Source of the DNA: a virus
Reading direction: 5' to 3' (one strand)
Virus record (IMG/VR): IMGVR_UViG_3300029787_000178
Location: 1-33,785 of that record
DNA: 33,785 bases
Made by a program: the position numbers and the translations under genes. Positions 6,235-13,577 of this stretch are shown here, piece after piece. The notes below the pieces were generated by a model that was not told the DNA's origin, ran no database searches, and saw nothing but the letters and a program-made list of their open reading frames with translations. Positions within the stretch are counted from its first letter, which is position 1, and each line of letters opens with the position of its first letter.

Positions 6235-7083
6235 TTAAACTCCACAATGACCGCTGCAATCGTTATTAAACATATCCAGCTGATCTTCATCAGGATTAAA
6301 ATTAACTTCATCTAAAGGTTTACAACTACGATGAGTGTAATTTTTCATCTTTGGATCTTTACTGATGTCTCTAATTTTTTTATCAAACTCAACTACGTCT
6401 TTAAATTCATCTGGCTTATTAGTTTTTAAATCATGCCAATATTTATCATCATGGAAAGGACAACAGAGACACGCTGATTTTTCTGGTAAAGGAAATTTAT
6501 TTTTATTCATCCAGTCAATACAATCTTGTCTTGACATATTTGCTTCAATTAAAGGATGTCTATTTAAAATATACTTATCTCTAGCTGGTTTCATTCTTTG
6601 TATTTCGTCTGTAGAAATACCTATCCATTGCTCTACATACTTATCTTTGGGAAATCTTTTGCCTTTAGCAACTCCGCACAACTCTCTTATCTTTTTTTTT
6701 ATTACTAATATTTTATATTCTGAGGTGCATTGCCTACGGATCATGCCTTTTTTGCCAGTTATAGTGTTTTGATTATAAAACGGAGCAACTACAAAATTCG
6801 TAGTACCTTTTGCAGCCAACATATCATCTTTAATATTTCCTTTTTGAACTCTAAATACTGGATAAGGTAAAATGTTTGTTAAATAGTTTAAGTAAAGCAT
6901 TGTAGATTTACTCTCATAACCAGGATCAGCAAATATTGCGCAATCAACTGGTGGAAAATCTCCTTTTGCAGCCATCAAAGCCATTGTTGTAGATTGAACT
7001 CCAACACCAAGACTTAAAACTACCATTTGTTTTGATCTATTTGGATCTATTTTTGTGTTAGGAAATTTAATTATTGTCGCCAT
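6235..7083 (-). CDS. PP-loop / PAPS-reductase-like (DndC-related) enzyme (282 aa)
   Basis: The N-terminal half is an adenine-nucleotide alpha-hydrolase fold: SLGVGVQSTT at residues 24-33 is the modified PP-loop (SGGxDS-like), followed by IFADPGYES (50-58) as in PAPS reductases. Then come RRQCTSEYK with a conserved Cys, QWIGISTDE, the CLCCPFH cluster near residue 205, and a C-terminal CSGHCGV. The cysteine sets could hold an Fe-S cluster, as in DndC-type and thiolating enzymes. It probably activates a substrate as an adenylate, but the substrate is unknown: sulfate reduction, tRNA thiolation or DNA modification are possible. No dnd partners are in the window. The zinc-ribbon micro-gene overlaps its start by 17 nt. 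Confidence 0.85.
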   Translation of the reverse strand: MATIIKFPNTKIDPNRSKQMVVLSLGVGVQSTTMALMAAKGDFPPVDCAIFADPGYESKSTMLYLNYLTNILPYPVFRVQKGNIKDDMLAAKGTTNFVVAPFYNQNTITGKKGMIRRQCTSEYKILVIKKKIRELCGVAKGKRFPKDKYVEQWIGISTDEIQRMKPARDKYILNRHPLIEANMSRQDCIDWMNKNKFPLPEKSACLCCPFHDDKYWHDLKTNKPDEFKDVVEFDKKIRDISKDPKMKNYTHRSCKPLDEVNFNPDEDQLDMFNNDCSGHCGV

Positions 7084-7183
7084 ATGGAAATCCTAATTTT
7101 CGAAGCATACAAATTGCACAAAAATATATTTTTTTTTCTACTATGATTGCTGCTCTTTTGCATTTGCTACACTTTTTTTTCAT
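7067..7183 (-). CDS. Zinc-ribbon micro-protein (38 aa)
   Basis: From ATG 7183 the product is MKKKCSKCKRAAIIVEKKIY followed by FCAICMLRKLGFPYGDNN. The two CxxC knuckles (C5/C8 and C22/C25) make a complete minimal zinc ribbon. It overlaps the upstream DUF6378-like gene and the downstream PP-loop gene by 17 nt each. A nucleic-acid-binding or partner-binding role is likely for such ribbons; the overlap suggests co-translation with the PP-loop enzyme. Confidence 0.65.
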   Translation of the reverse strand: MKKKCSKCKRAAIIVEKKIYFCAICMLRKLGFPYGDNN

Positions 7184-7430
7184 TTTTTTGCATCAATTCC
7201 GCCTGGTGCAGATAGTTTGCTGCGTCATCATAATTGTCTTGTTTAAAAGATTGTCTGGTCCTAATTAGTTTAGCTGCTACATACATACTGGCTACCAGAT
7301 GACCAGGTATATCTTTTTTCAAACCGAGTAGAGATGACCACATTCTACCAATATTTGTCATATTGTTTTCGAATGAGCCATACTCTAGCTCTTTTGTTTG
7401 ACGGATTTGTTTAAGCTTTTCGTTTAGCAT
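7167..7430 (-). CDS. DUF6378-like phage protein (87 aa)
   Basis: The sequence has the pattern I associate with DUF6378: YGSFENNMTNIGRMWSSLLG, then DIPGHLVASMYVAAKLIRT, then NYDDAANYLHQAE. The helical layout and conserved D/H/N residues recall nucleotide-handling all-alpha folds, but no activity has been established to my knowledge. It overlaps its upstream and downstream small genes, so it belongs to the same coupled cluster. Confidence 0.7.
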   Translation of the reverse strand: MLNEKLKQIRQTKELEYGSFENNMTNIGRMWSSLLGLKKDIPGHLVASMYVAAKLIRTRQSFKQDNYDDAANYLHQAELMQKNEKKV

Positions 7431-7587
7431 TTTTATCTTTGTTAAAATCTACATAAGCTTGATCAATAAAAAATGAGGCTGTCTTGGCCATACTTTGTGG
7501 CATCTCAAATTTCTTATCAGACATCTCACGAAGTTTTTTGTAAGTGTCCATGTTCAAGGCTATGCTTTTAAATTTATCCGTATCCAT
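7411..7587 (-). CDS. Small helical protein, possibly RHH-like (58 aa)
   Basis: Starting at ATG 7587 the product begins MDTDKFKSIALNMDTYKKLR and continues EMSDKKFEMPQSMAKTASFF with a lysine-rich tail. A short strand (FKSIALN) followed by two helices and the 'MPQSMAKTASFFI' second helix recall ribbon-helix-helix repressors of the Arc/CopG group. It fills the space between its neighbours and overlaps the next gene by 20 nt. If RHH, it is a small DNA-binding regulator; this rests on pattern only. Confidence 0.55.
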   Translation of the reverse strand: MDTDKFKSIALNMDTYKKLREMSDKKFEMPQSMAKTASFFIDQAYVDFNKDKNAKRKA

Positions 7588-7590
7588 GAT

Positions 7591-7851
7591 TTAGTTCTCC
7601 AAACTTGCTGGATCAAAAGCAGTACCAGCATTATTTTCTTCAAGTGGTTCTACTCGGTGCATCCAATAATAAGGCGCACCTTTTGGAAGTTTACCAGTTC
7701 CAGAAGCTTCAGCTTTATATCCGCCAATTCTAAACTTTTGTCCGTCTGGTAAAGTAATTGTTCCTTTAAGATCATAGCTTTTAGGATTTTCTTTATTTTC
7801 ATTTGGAAATATTACTCCAAGTGATTTACGTTCTTTTTGCTCTTCAGCCAT
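7591..7851 (-). CDS. Hypothetical protein of recombination cluster (86 aa)
   Basis: A small beta-rich protein with IFPNENKENPKSYDLKGTI, then LPDGQKFRIGGYKAEASGTG, then LPKGAPYYWMHRVEP. This layout of antiparallel strands with a 'GY+AEASG' turn recalls short phage proteins seen with annealing proteins and single-strand binders, but I cannot assign it. It starts 8 nt inside the annealing-protein gene, so the two are probably co-translated. Confidence 0.6.
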   Translation of the reverse strand: MAEEQKERKSLGVIFPNENKENPKSYDLKGTITLPDGQKFRIGGYKAEASGTGKLPKGAPYYWMHRVEPLEENNAGTAFDPASLEN

Positions 7852-8446
7852 TTTTAATTATTCCTTTAGTTTCAAGTTGAGTTTTAATCTTGTTAAAATC
7901 TAATAAAAATTTTCCATAATACTTTGGACTTAAATCTTTTAAGTCTTGCATTAGGTTTTTATTATCTGTTATCCAAGATTTATAAGAGCCGATATGTGAA
8001 ACTTTACCAAGATCGGCTAAAGCTGATGTGAGTTTTTTCTCACTTTCAACAATTTTGTTTTGAACATTTATTGCCTGGTCAACTTCTTCAGCTGATGCAA
8101 TATTATCATTAGTTATTGCTAAAAATGCTGCTGCACGACCTATGGCAGAGGTTTCGCAATTCTCTAAAGCTGATGTATTATTTATTCTTGAGGCTGCTCT
8201 AAATTCTTCTGCTAAACCAGATGCTACATGATTTCCATTAATATATATATCTGCACTAACGACTACTCTTTTGTCGTCATGATGTAGCAACTCCGTTCTT
8301 ATATCAAGATCTGAGCCTAAATTTCTTCTAAGTATTGCTACTCTTGGTGCTACTGTTGCATAGTCTTTACCATGAATAGGTGTTGTGGTGCTTTTAAGAT
8401 TTTTTTTAAAATCGTTAATAGCTTTTATTAATTTATCATCTGACAT
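7844..8446 (-). CDS. Putative ssDNA-annealing/recombination protein (ERF/Rad52-like) (200 aa)
   Basis: The N-terminal 110 residues have the features of phage annealing-type proteins: KDYATVAPRVAILRRNLG, strands IRTELLHHDD and KRVVVSADIYINGNHVASG, and the motif TSALENCETSAIGRAAAFL. The ETSAIGRA helix is typical of a phage family often grouped with ERF/Rad52-like proteins (from memory). The C-terminal part is a charged helical tail. It has a strong AGGAGG at 8456-8461, nine bases before ATG. Directly upstream is a RecB-type exonuclease, giving the exonuclease plus annealing-protein pair of phage recombination. The family assignment is moderate. Confidence 0.65.
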   Translation of the reverse strand: MSDDKLIKAINDFKKNLKSTTTPIHGKDYATVAPRVAILRRNLGSDLDIRTELLHHDDKRVVVSADIYINGNHVASGLAEEFRAASRINNTSALENCETSAIGRAAAFLAITNDNIASAEEVDQAINVQNKIVESEKKLTSALADLGKVSHIGSYKSWITDNKNLMQDLKDLSPKYYGKFLLDFNKIKTQLETKGIIKNG

Positions 8447-8498
8447 ATATAATAACCTCCTATAATAATTAGTGAATAAGTGATGATTGATGGAGTAA

Positions 8499-9545
8499 TC
8501 AAACTGAACTCCAAATTTTTTTTGCTTTATTTAAAAATTCATGTCCAATGTTCCAGTAAAAGCTATCAAAATCTGGATCTACATCTTTAACTATTTCTTT
8601 TAAAATCATTTCTGGATCGTCTAAATCTATGTGTCTTGCAAGTAATCTTTCAATTCGCATACAACCTTTAACAAGAGCTTCGTAATAATTATGTAAATTT
8701 TTTGGCTCAAGATCAGCGCAATTCTCTTTTGTAAAAACTTGAAAACCGTCTGCTGTTACATAAACAAGCTTTGGATTGCATGGTTTTTTTACTTCATTAT
8801 AAAATGCTAATTGTTTTAAATGATTTTTATTTGGTGAAGATGGCAGCCGAGCCAGAGAGAAACTTCGGCTACCGTCTTTTTTAATCTTACCTGGTGTTTG
8901 CCAGGTAGTTTTCAATTCAAGGACCGAAAGAAACATTGCATCGCTAGAAACATGAGAAGGCGATGTTGCATCAGCAGATTGCTCGACTGATTTAAAATCC
9001 TTAAAATGAAGATCGGTTCTACCAACTATAGGTAAAGCAAGTCTGCTATCCGTATGATTTATGCTATCTTCAGCAATTATATCTGTTGCTTTATCTGCAC
9101 CTAGTTGATCGAAAACTATAAAAGCTTGTCTTATTGTTTGAGGTATTGTCTCTAAATATTTTTCTTTTTTATCTTTATCTTTATCATTTACTGGAACGTA
9201 ATTTGAAAATTTTTCAATTGCTTTTTCAATAGCTTCTTCTTTAGAAATTTTTTTATTTTTATGTGGTGCTAATTTTTTTTGATTAGGATTAAATTTCCAT
9301 ATTGTGTCTGCATAATGAAATTGAATTGCATCTCCTGTAGCAACACCAGCAGCCATATTAGCATTGCCATCAAACAATCGTCTTTCTTCTTGCGTACAAA
9401 ACAATCTTGAAAAAACATAAAAGCCTAATGGCAACTGCTCGGCAGATGGAGAGTGATGATTAATATTTAAAAGGTCATTTAACTTTTGAAAACTATCTAA
9501 TTGTAAATCTTGTAAAGGATCTGTAATTTTATTTTTTAATATCAT
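8499..9545 (-). CDS. RecB/Cas4-like PD-(D/E)XK exonuclease (348 aa)
   Basis: The catalytic signature is clear: G175-R-T-D178 (IVGRTDLHF), E210-L-K212 (SVLELKTTW) and the RecB-family Q245-xxx-Y249 (LKQLAFY). These are the metal-binding Asp, the ExK pair and the QxxxY motif. The N-terminal 150 residues are helical with MAAGVATGDAIQFHYAD. It probably degrades one DNA strand to give single-stranded ends for the annealing protein encoded next. There is no four-cysteine Fe-S cluster of the Cas4 type, and no CRISPR array in the window. The call as a phage recombination exonuclease is inferred from motif plus neighbour. Confidence 0.82.
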   Translation of the reverse strand: MILKNKITDPLQDLQLDSFQKLNDLLNINHHSPSAEQLPLGFYVFSRLFCTQEERRLFDGNANMAAGVATGDAIQFHYADTIWKFNPNQKKLAPHKNKKISKEEAIEKAIEKFSNYVPVNDKDKDKKEKYLETIPQTIRQAFIVFDQLGADKATDIIAEDSINHTDSRLALPIVGRTDLHFKDFKSVEQSADATSPSHVSSDAMFLSVLELKTTWQTPGKIKKDGSRSFSLARLPSSPNKNHLKQLAFYNEVKKPCNPKLVYVTADGFQVFTKENCADLEPKNLHNYYEALVKGCMRIERLLARHIDLDDPEMILKEIVKDVDPDFDSFYWNIGHEFLNKAKKIWSSV

Positions 9546-9611
9546 GGAATGATTGATATTCCGATGTATTAATATTTGATATGTGAGGTTCTCTTGATTA
9601 GGAGAGTTTTA

Positions 9612-9893
9612 CTATTTTATGTTAGTTTTGTTCTTTTGTATTATTTCTCTAGTTTCGCTAGTTTCACTAGGCTGGAACATTGACTTATTTATCCAAATAA
9701 TTACTGATTTTCTTTGATACATTATCATTAATCCGTCTTGTAAGTATTGAGGACCTCTTAACTTGCCTTCATCTCTACTACATTCTCTTAAATATTTTAA
9801 TTTATCTTTATCAATTCCAAATTCTTTTTGAACATCGTTAGGAGCTAAAAACTTTTTTAATTGTTGCGGAGTGTAATCTTTTAAATCAAGCAA
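9612..9893 (-). CDS. Excisionase/AlpA-like HTH protein (93 aa)
   Basis: Residues 16-72 follow the HTH_17/MerR-like excisionase pattern: LAPNDVQKEFGIDKDKLKYL as the HTH, a basic linker, then GPQYLQDGLMIMYQRKSVII in the place of the usual 'GPKY...GRVRYRRSDVEAWL' wing and helix. Such proteins direct integrase towards excision or act as AlpA-type activators. It starts 8 nt inside the 317-aa regulator gene. With an integrase in the same phage an Xis role is reasonable, but the genes are 5 kb apart. Confidence 0.6.
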   Translation of the reverse strand: MLDLKDYTPQQLKKFLAPNDVQKEFGIDKDKLKYLRECSRDEGKLRGPQYLQDGLMIMYQRKSVIIWINKSMFQPSETSETREIIQKNKTNIK

Positions 9894-10839
9894 GTTTTTT
9901 TTCCTTTATCATTGGTATAACTTCCGCTGTTATATTTTCTGGTTTAAATGCTTTTATAATTGAAACTGCTTCTGGCCTTACATCATCTTTAATTATTTTT
10001 ATTTCAGCTGTTGGATCTATATTAATAATTCGTTTTTTAGTTCCATATATTTGATAGATACCTAAATAATATCTGTATTCGTCTATTAAATAATCGTTTT
10101 TATGTTGACCACCTAATATTCTTTCTCTGACATAACAAAATTTATTATGAGCATCTGCATCAATTTTATTTTTATGATCATAGTAAGCTATCCAATTATT
10201 AAAAGGAGAAGTTTCTGGACCAACAACTTTAATAGCTTTTAAATCTTCTGAATATAATTCTCTTGGTGCTTCATGGGTTTCAAAAAAATCTGGAACAAAT
10301 ACTTTACCATTTTTTAAATTAACATTTGACCAACAAGTCATCTGAGGCGTATCAAACATTAATGATGCTGGATCTATATTTAATTTTTCTGCATACTCAA
10401 TAGCTTTCTTTTTTGTAAGCTCAAGATCACCTTTTAAAATTTTATATAAAGTTGATATACCTCTATCAGTAACTAAATCTTTAACATTTAGATTTTTAGT
10501 TAAAAATAAATCATTTAAAATATAAGCTGTATCATTCTTATTTTTATTAGCTGCTTTCCATTGTTTATTTAATTCATTACGTTCTGTATGTTTTAAATAT
10601 CTTGATGCTTCTTTATAAACTTTACTTTCAACACCTTTAATTTCTTTACTACCTTTACCTAAATATTTAATTTCAACAGTAGCTTCTGGAATTATTTTTT
10701 TCTTTGTTGGTGCAATTCTAGTAACTGTAAATTGTTTTTCATAAGTATCTAAATCCGCATTGTAATAATCTTCATAATTTTCAAATGGATCTATTCCAAC
10801 ACATCTATAAGTAAAAAAAACTGATGCTTGTTTTTTCAT
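9886..10839 (-). CDS. Putative repressor: HTH plus degenerate S24/LexA-like domain (317 aa)
   Basis: Residues 1-90 are a strand-rich region I do not recognise. Residues about 118-162 look like a CI-type HTH (VKDLVTDRGISTLYKILKGD, then LTKKKAIEYAEKLNIDPASL). From about 180 to 300, KAIKVVGPETSPFNNWIAYY, then FCYVRERILGG, YRYYLGIYQI and KKRIINID recall the beta core of S24/LexA domains. The nucleophile Ser of the SM motif and the later catalytic Lys are not evident, so self-cleavage is unlikely. It sits second in the leftward unit, next to the divergent control region. A lysogeny repressor is the best guess; the N-terminal extension is unusual. Confidence 0.5.
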   Translation of the reverse strand: MKKQASVFFTYRCVGIDPFENYEDYYNADLDTYEKQFTVTRIAPTKKKIIPEATVEIKYLGKGSKEIKGVESKVYKEASRYLKHTERNELNKQWKAANKNKNDTAYILNDLFLTKNLNVKDLVTDRGISTLYKILKGDLELTKKKAIEYAEKLNIDPASLMFDTPQMTCWSNVNLKNGKVFVPDFFETHEAPRELYSEDLKAIKVVGPETSPFNNWIAYYDHKNKIDADAHNKFCYVRERILGGQHKNDYLIDEYRYYLGIYQIYGTKKRIINIDPTAEIKIIKDDVRPEAVSIIKAFKPENITAEVIPMIKEKKLA

Positions 10840-11318
10840 TTAAAGTTAAATCTTTTTATGTTTTTTATTGTTCTTTTTAAATTATCAATATTCCACATCA
10901 TCCAGGCTGCTACTAATTTTTCTGATGGTCTAATATTTTTTATTTTTTTATCAGTTGATTTTTGATTACTTTCTTCTGCGTAAATAAAGTAACCAGCATT
11001 TAAACAATCATTTAAAACTTGTTCTTGTTTTCTTAAACTTATTCCTAAATTTCCTATTTTTTTATTTTTATAAAATTGATCACCTTTTGCGCTAAAATAA
11101 ATAACGTGGATCATAATCATCCATCTTGTACTATCTTTAGCAAAATATTTTAGTATTTTACTTTTATTAACTGAGTGCATCTTAAAAATATTATCTCTTG
11201 CAAAGCTACCAGCTATCTTTCTAACAATTTTTATTTCTGGATTAATGTTAATTGATTTCCAAAGGTCTAATGTTGAATTTTCTATTATATTGTATCTTTT
11301 AGTCTCGTTTACTTTCAT
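10836..11318 (-). CDS. Winged-helix-like regulator candidate, first gene of leftward cluster (160 aa)
   Basis: The middle (about residues 55-125) has the order of a winged helix: MHSVNKSKILKYFAKDSTRW, then IGNLGISLRKQEQVLNDCLN as recognition region, AGYFIYAEES as a wing strand, and a basic turn KKIKNIRPSEKLVAAWMMWN. The C-terminus is basic (RTIKNIKRFNFK). The gene borders the divergent intergenic region, where control proteins are expected. Its end overlaps the next gene by 4 nt. The fold is inferred from pattern only. Confidence 0.5.
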   Translation of the reverse strand: MKVNETKRYNIIENSTLDLWKSININPEIKIVRKIAGSFARDNIFKMHSVNKSKILKYFAKDSTRWMIMIHVIYFSAKGDQFYKNKKIGNLGISLRKQEQVLNDCLNAGYFIYAEESNQKSTDKKIKNIRPSEKLVAAWMMWNIDNLKRTIKNIKRFNFK

Positions 11319-11506
11319 CTAACTATCTTTCAAAACATATATATTCTTCAATTTGATGAAAATATAAATACGAAAACTTTTGGTATATTTTAGTCGGTTG
11401 GTTTATATAGAATATCATAGGACTTATTTATACTTTCATATAAATATTTCAAGTAAAATTCTCTGATATGAGAAAATAATATTTGACAATCTATCTCAGT
11501 AAATTA
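11319..11506. promoter_or_regulatory. Divergent control region between leftward and rightward units
   Basis: The leftward cluster and the rightward genes start from opposite sides of this very AT-rich 188-nt gap, so promoters for both must lie here. A palindrome TTCTC-TGATAT-GAGAA sits at 11459-11474 and is a good operator candidate. A TTGACA occurs at 11483-11488 on the plus strand, but no -10 box is placed to use it before the next start codon. Confidence 0.5.
11459..11474. promoter_or_regulatory. Operator-like palindrome TTCTC-N6-GAGAA
   Basis: Perfect 5-bp arms (TTCTC and GAGAA) flank TGATAT. The size suits an XRE-dimer site. A related copy, TTCTC-AATCAA-GAGAT, lies at 2799-2814 upstream of the integrase. 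Both are in non-coding DNA. Confidence 0.4.
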
Positions 11507-11992
11507 ATGGCTAAAAACATGGTAAAACAAGTCTATTTCAAAGGCGTTAAATTTAGCGGTTACTCAAATTGGCATAGACAACAGCATAATTTGCTACATT
11601 TCTCGGATATTGATCAAATTTCATGCTGTAATGCTTGTTTAAAACCGCTTTTTCTTGTTGAGACTGTATTTAATAATGGTCAAGGATTTAAAAAACCACA
11701 TAAAGTTACTAAAAAACTAGCTGAAATGGCTGGAATACCAGCATTTATTCTTTGGTATAAACTAATTGGAGACATGATGATTAACTTTCATGTTAAAAAA
11801 ATAGCTCCAGATTATCCAGGTGGTTATAATTCTGTACCTAAATTAATTGATCCGAATGATTGGCTGCAATATTTAGAATTTAAGCAAGTAGAGCATTTTC
11901 CACATTGCACAAACAAAGAATTATTTATCAAAAAATTAAAAGAAGATCCAAGAGCCAATAGGAGAAAAGCTTATGCGTCAATTCTATATTAG
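11507..11992 (+). CDS. Hypothetical protein with CxxC (161 aa)
   Basis: The start is uncertain: ATG 11507, ATG 11519 or a TTG at 11483 are in frame and none has a clear ribosome site; I use 11507. Features are a SGYSNWHRQQHN segment, a CCNACLKPLFLVE knuckle that resembles half of a zinc site, and a helical part with KKLAEMAGIPAFILWYK. The last resembles a conserved phage motif in which a DNA-binding-like helix precedes 'PAFILWY'. The C-terminus is charged (ELFIKKLKEDPRANRRK). It is the first gene of the rightward unit and overlaps the next gene by 20 nt. No function is assigned. Confidence 0.6.
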   Translation: MAKNMVKQVYFKGVKFSGYSNWHRQQHNLLHFSDIDQISCCNACLKPLFLVETVFNNGQGFKKPHKVTKKLAEMAGIPAFILWYKLIGDMMINFHVKKIAPDYPGGYNSVPKLIDPNDWLQYLEFKQVEHFPHCTNKELFIKKLKEDPRANRRKAYASILY

Positions 11993-12341
11993 TGATCCAG
12001 CAATATTTGACCTGGAAATATCTGCATTTGATTTCAAATTATATTCTTATCTTTGTAAAAACTATGATCTTAAAAGATTAACTCCTTATGTGAGAATGAT
12101 TGATTGCGCTGATCATTTTACAGTTCCATTACCTAAAATTAAGGAAGCTTTGCAGAGACTATCTATGATGAATATTGATTATAAACCTTTGATTACACAT
12201 AAGAATTTTACTTACTTTGATATGCCAAGATATAAACATTTTTTAGAAAATATAAAATTTAAAAAGAATTTCTCAAACAAAGGTTTTAGCAAGGTTAAGC
12301 AAAACATTTATACTTATCAAAACGGAGAATATGACAGCTGA
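11973..12341 (+). CDS. HTH-like small protein, possible replication/regulatory protein (122 aa)
   Basis: AGGAG at 11960-11964, eight bases before ATG, supports the start. The N-terminus (ISDPAIFDLEISAFDFKLYS, then LCKNYDLKRLTPYVRMIDCA) and the helix KIKEALQRLSMMN give the helix-helix-wing order seen in winged-helix domains of phage replication initiators. The basic tail (FKKNFSNKGFSKVKQN) would suit DNA binding. This is the only hint of a replication initiator in the window, and it is weak. It overlaps the next gene by 11 nt. Confidence 0.5.
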   Translation: MRQFYISDPAIFDLEISAFDFKLYSYLCKNYDLKRLTPYVRMIDCADHFTVPLPKIKEALQRLSMMNIDYKPLITHKNFTYFDMPRYKHFLENIKFKKNFSNKGFSKVKQNIYTYQNGEYDS

Positions 12342-12801
12342 ACTACAACTGAAAAGCTCCGTATATGCTCTTAGCAACGTCATTAATTTAATTGATGAGG
12401 CAGCAAGGACTGAGAGGTTTTTAAGCGGTCCTAAGCCTCCTAGAGCTGCTAGTATGTATAATTTGCTAGAGACTACCTATATGCAAGGCGACTGGGCTTA
12501 TTATGAGAAGAAATTATTAAAGCTTAGAGCAACACCAAGACAGATTACCAGGTGGGAGTTTGCTATTGAGGCTTTAACATCTATTGAAAAAGACATATCA
12601 GAAGATCCTATACTTGATAAACAAATAATTTGGATGAAAGCTAATAGATTTAAATGGACTGAAATTGCTAGACATTATGGTTTTACCAGGCATCAGATTA
12701 AAAATAGATATACAAAAGTCCTAAGTAGGTTGTGTGATAAAATAAAAAATAATAATAAAAAGTATTGCAATCTTAACAGAATTTTATATTTATTGGATTA
12801 A
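12331..12801 (+). CDS. DUF6362-like HTH protein (156 aa)
   Basis: The C-terminal half carries the DUF6362 signature as I know it: DKQIIWMKANRFKWTEIARH, then YGFTRHQIKNRYTKVLSRLC. The region is a sigma-factor- or resolvase-like helix-turn-helix. The N-terminal half (INLIDEAARTERFLSGPKPP) is a separate helical part. Such proteins occur next to terminase genes in alphaproteobacterial phages and are usually thought to be regulators. A GGAG lies just before the ATG. The product may control late genes; this is inference. Confidence 0.7.
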   Translation: MTAELQLKSSVYALSNVINLIDEAARTERFLSGPKPPRAASMYNLLETTYMQGDWAYYEKKLLKLRATPRQITRWEFAIEALTSIEKDISEDPILDKQIIWMKANRFKWTEIARHYGFTRHQIKNRYTKVLSRLCDKIKNNNKKYCNLNRILYLLD

Positions 12802-12967
12802 TCTTCAAATTTTTTTACATAAATAATAAACATATTAAATAAAGTTATTATCCTAGTCTTGCAAATCTATATTTCTTTGTATAATTAGCTTGTAGTACAG
12901 GACTAAAACCGTACCAGAACGGATTTAAGATTTTAAAAATAAATATATATAAATTCCAAAACCGATT
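12802..12967. other. Non-coding gap before HGG-motif gene
   Basis: 166 AT-rich bases with no gene. A small stem CCGT-ACCAGA-ACGG occurs near 12909-12922. The gap separates the DUF6362-like gene from the packaging genes and could hold a promoter for them, but no clear -35/-10 pair is visible. Confidence 0.35.
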
Positions 12968-13204
12968 ATGGCAGCTAGACATAAATATAGACTGCAATGT
13001 CAAACTATAAATAAACAAAACAAACTACCTTGCAAAGCCTCTGGTATTCTAATGAAGAATGGAAATATTAGATGCAGAATGCACGGAGGCTGGTCGAATG
13101 GCCAGACTACGATGGAAGGTAAAATTAAAGCTTATAAGAATTTACCACAATTTAAAAACCGCAATGACGAAGAAATTAGAGCTTACATCACAAGTAAGCG
13201 ATGA
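12968..13204 (+). CDS. HGG-motif zinc-finger-like protein (78 aa)
   Basis: The protein matches the common phage type 'C..T..G.PCK....NGRCRMHGG.STG..T.EGK.KA': here C11, C22, C36 and H39 would bind zinc, followed by HGGWSNGQTTMEGKIKAYKN. These proteins usually lie directly before the small terminase gene, as here, and may take part in packaging or endonuclease activity; no function is established to my knowledge. The end overlaps the small terminase gene by 41 nt. Confidence 0.75.
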   Translation: MAARHKYRLQCQTINKQNKLPCKASGILMKNGNIRCRMHGGWSNGQTTMEGKIKAYKNLPQFKNRNDEEIRAYITSKR

Positions 13205-13577
13205 CATAGAACGGATGCTAATGAATGGAACTCCATTAACTTCCATTTGCCAAACCAAAGGTTCGCCAAGCTTATCCAAAGTTTATGACTGGATCAGAAG
13301 TGATAAGGAGTTTGCTGCGAAGATACTCCAGGCTAGACGTGTAGCAGCTCAAACGTATCTTGATAAAATGATTGAAGAGTTAGAGACAGCATCAAACAAA
13401 GATGTTGGATTGCTGCGTGAGAAACTACATCATTATAGGTGGATGGCATCTAAGTTGATTGGTATCTACGGAGAGAAGCAACAAGTTGAAGTGGATCAGA
13501 AGGTTGAGATCACTTGGAATATATCTGACGATAAGACTTACGAGAACGAGATTAAGAATGTTAGTGATGATGCTTGA
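13164..13577 (+). CDS. terS: Terminase small subunit (137 aa)
   Basis: I start at ATG 13164 (MTKKLELTSQVSDDIERMLM). The open frame upstream to 13059 overlaps the conserved part of the HGG gene and does not look like protein. Residues about 10-50 are an HTH DNA-binding domain with the typical NGTPLTSICQTKG then SLSKVYDWIRSDKEFAAKIL pattern. A helical oligomerisation segment follows (LLREKLHHYRWMASKLIGIY), then a C-terminal tail (QKVEITWNISDD) that would meet the large subunit. It would recognise phage DNA for packaging. TerL lies 2.5 kb downstream, separated by the methyltransferases. Confidence 0.85.
   Translation: MTKKLELTSQVSDDIERMLMNGTPLTSICQTKGSPSLSKVYDWIRSDKEFAAKILQARRVAAQTYLDKMIEELETASNKDVGLLREKLHHYRWMASKLIGIYGEKQQVEVDQKVEITWNISDDKTYENEIKNVSDDA

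Noticed and set aside
6365-6772. Plus-strand 135-aa open frame
   Set aside because: Antisense shadow of the PP-loop enzyme gene.
11483-11488. TTGACA as a -35 box or TTG as start codon
   Set aside because: No -10 box at suitable spacing before the coding start, and no ribosome site before TTG; left as a note only.
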